Origin: Lachnospiraceae bacterium UBA7480
GTDB taxonomy: Bacteria; Bacillota; Clostridia; Lachnospirales; Lachnospiraceae
Direction: 5' to 3'
DNA length: 6,223 bases
NCBI GenBank assembly: GCA_002479655.1
Contig: DLOQ01000101.1
Coordinates: 525-6,747 of the forward strand
Below, in pieces: positions 5,009-6,223 of this stretch (position 1 is the stretch's first letter; every line of letters begins with the position of its first letter). Below the pieces are notes generated by a model. That model did no database searches. It was not told the origin of the DNA and saw only the letters and a list, made by a program, of their open reading frames with translations. A program made the translations under genes and the position numbers.

Positions 5009-6223
5009 TTATGTCATATCCTCAATATCATCCTCTTTGATGCAGATAATCGGACGGATTCCCATGCATTTATTCAACATCCAACCGTCCAGCTTATTAT
5101 TGATCATGGCATGACCTTCAAAACCTTCCTGGCAAATATAGGAATCATCCTCATCCACATGTCCCCGCGAACGCAGACCATAACTGTTCTGATGAAATAT
5201 TCCGTCCGCCAAAGCAGCAACATACTGTGAACATGGCGCTTCATCCAAAGGCCGCCGCTCTCTTGCCATCCCGCGCTGCAAAGAAAGATCCTTATCAAAT
5301 CCATATCTGACTTCTTCAATAGAAGGGATATAAACCTTGTCATAAGTGATCTTATCAGAAAGCGCCGATACCGGAGTATTGATCCCGGTCACCTGAAGCA
5401 TCTGCCGTTCCGCATCCTTAAACGCACGCCGCGCAAAGACACTGTTTAGCCATTCCCTGATCCTGCTCTTTTCCCAGCAGATGCCTTTCCGCACCTTGGA
5501 AACTTCTTTATCAGACATCTTCAGATACTTAACATGATCATATGATTGGAAATCAATAATATATTCTGACTGTAACGTCACCCTGTCCTGCCTTTGCTGC
5601 ACGATCCTCCACGGCAGAAGATTAAATTTAAAATAACGGTATCCGGTGAGCTCCTGCTTCGGCTTCATCACGCTGCTGAGCAGATCCTTTTCCTGCGTAT
5701 GCGTCCGGTAAATCGGCATACGCAGATATTTTTCTCCGTTGACAAGCGCTATCTGATCCTGATCATATTCCGCATATACAATATCGGAATCCAGTTGCGC
5801 GCCACTGAGCTCATTCATCGGGTACTCGCCGAACCAGATACGTCCCGTCCTGTCCATCAGGATCTTCGCCCTTTCTTCCGAAACCTTGCCAGCGGAAGCG
5901 TTCTTCTCATCAGGATAAACGCCATACAGATCCTTATATAATTCATCTATGCTTTGCTGCCGATCCTTGGCATTCATGGACAGACCCTTCATGATGCCGG
6001 CTGCAACTTTTTTATCAATATTAATATTATATTGCGCAATATCGATCAATTCATCCTTTTCATTGCGCTCATAAGACGCCTGCGGAACTTCACTGGTCAT
6101 AATACAGTAAAGCGTAGCGCAGATGCCATAGATATCCGTCCACGGTCCCTGTTCCGAAAGCCTGCTGAGCATCTGCTCCAGCGGAGCAAATCCCCATTTT
6201 CCAAGAAATACCTGCTGATTGTT
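5009..6223 (-). CDS. Hanks-type Ser/Thr protein kinase with C-terminal DUF6273-like domain (partial, N-terminus outside the window)
   Basis: The reading frame is open to the window edge, so the first ATG inside it (6172) is not the start: the codons before it already read GKWGFAPLEQ, the P+1 loop and APE-type motif of a kinase. In the 404 visible residues TDIYGICATLY (29-39) is subdomain IX, with the Asp that anchors the catalytic loop. DRQQSIDEL (87-95) is the subdomain XI region, with its conserved Arg. The ATP-binding and catalytic-loop parts lie outside, so activity cannot be judged. From about residue 125 onward the protein resembles DUF6273: ICWEKSRIREWLNSVFARRAF (248-268) carries the family's W..S.IR.WLN..F...AF pattern, and the C-terminus reads GIRPIICI. 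No membrane segment separates the two parts, unlike PknB-type kinases, so a cytoplasmic kinase with a fused sensor or effector module is likely. The phosphatase gene follows 51 bases downstream. Confidence 0.88.
   Translation of the reverse strand, partial: NNQQVFLGKWGFAPLEQMLSRLSEQGPWTDIYGICATLYCIMTSEVPQASYERNEKDELIDIAQYNINIDKKVAAGIMKGLSMNAKDRQQSIDELYKDLYGVYPDEKNASAGKVSEERAKILMDRTGRIWFGEYPMNELSGAQLDSDIVYAEYDQDQIALVNGEKYLRMPIYRTHTQEKDLLSSVMKPKQELTGYRYFKFNLLPWRIVQQRQDRVTLQSEYIIDFQSYDHVKYLKMSDKEVSKVRKGICWEKSRIREWLNSVFARRAFKDAERQMLQVTGINTPVSALSDKITYDKVYIPSIEEVRYGFDKDLSLQRGMARERRPLDEAPCSQYVAALADGIFHQNSYGLRSRGHVDEDDSYICQEGFEGHAMINNKLDGWMLNKCMGIRPIICIKEDDIEDMT

Overview
The window looks like chromosomal DNA of an endospore-forming member of the Firmicutes, most likely a Clostridia/Lachnospiraceae-type gut anaerobe. 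The main reason is an intact alpha/beta-type small acid-soluble spore protein gene (3447-3647). Moderate AT-richness, purine-rich GGAGG-type ribosome binding sites about 6-11 bases before each start, and a kinase fused to a DUF6273-like domain agree with this. The exact genus cannot be told from the sequence.

All seven supported genes lie on the minus strand, so the reading order runs from high to low coordinates. First is the C-terminal part of a Hanks-type Ser/Thr protein kinase (5009-6223, cut by the window edge) joined to a DUF6273-like domain. Next, after about 50 bases, is a PPP-family metallophosphoesterase (4166-4957). After about 57 bases comes a small bactofilin (3764-4108). These three are closely spaced and could be co-transcribed: a kinase, a candidate opposing phosphatase and a polymer-forming scaffold. 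The functional link is inference.

The SASP gene then stands alone between two gaps of about 115 bases. It has a weak sigma-G-like promoter candidate upstream and a long stem-loop downstream that pairs well only as minus-strand RNA. This suggests a separate monocistronic forespore unit set inside the run of genes.

Below it is a tight two-gene unit: a membrane-anchored phosphodiester glycosidase (NAGPA-type, 2234-3331) and an unrecognised membrane-anchored protein with an NTF2-like-looking C-terminus (1050-2216). The ribosome binding site of the second gene lies just past the stop of the first. Both are predicted to face the outside of the membrane, so they probably work together at the cell surface or in the spore envelope. 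The last gene is a CPBP/CAAX-type intramembrane protease (314-991).

Positions 1-313 hold no convincing gene. They contain an open 47-codon reading frame entering from the left edge, which could be the tail of a converging gene, and a short direct repeat. No transposase, CRISPR array, rRNA or complete tRNA was seen.
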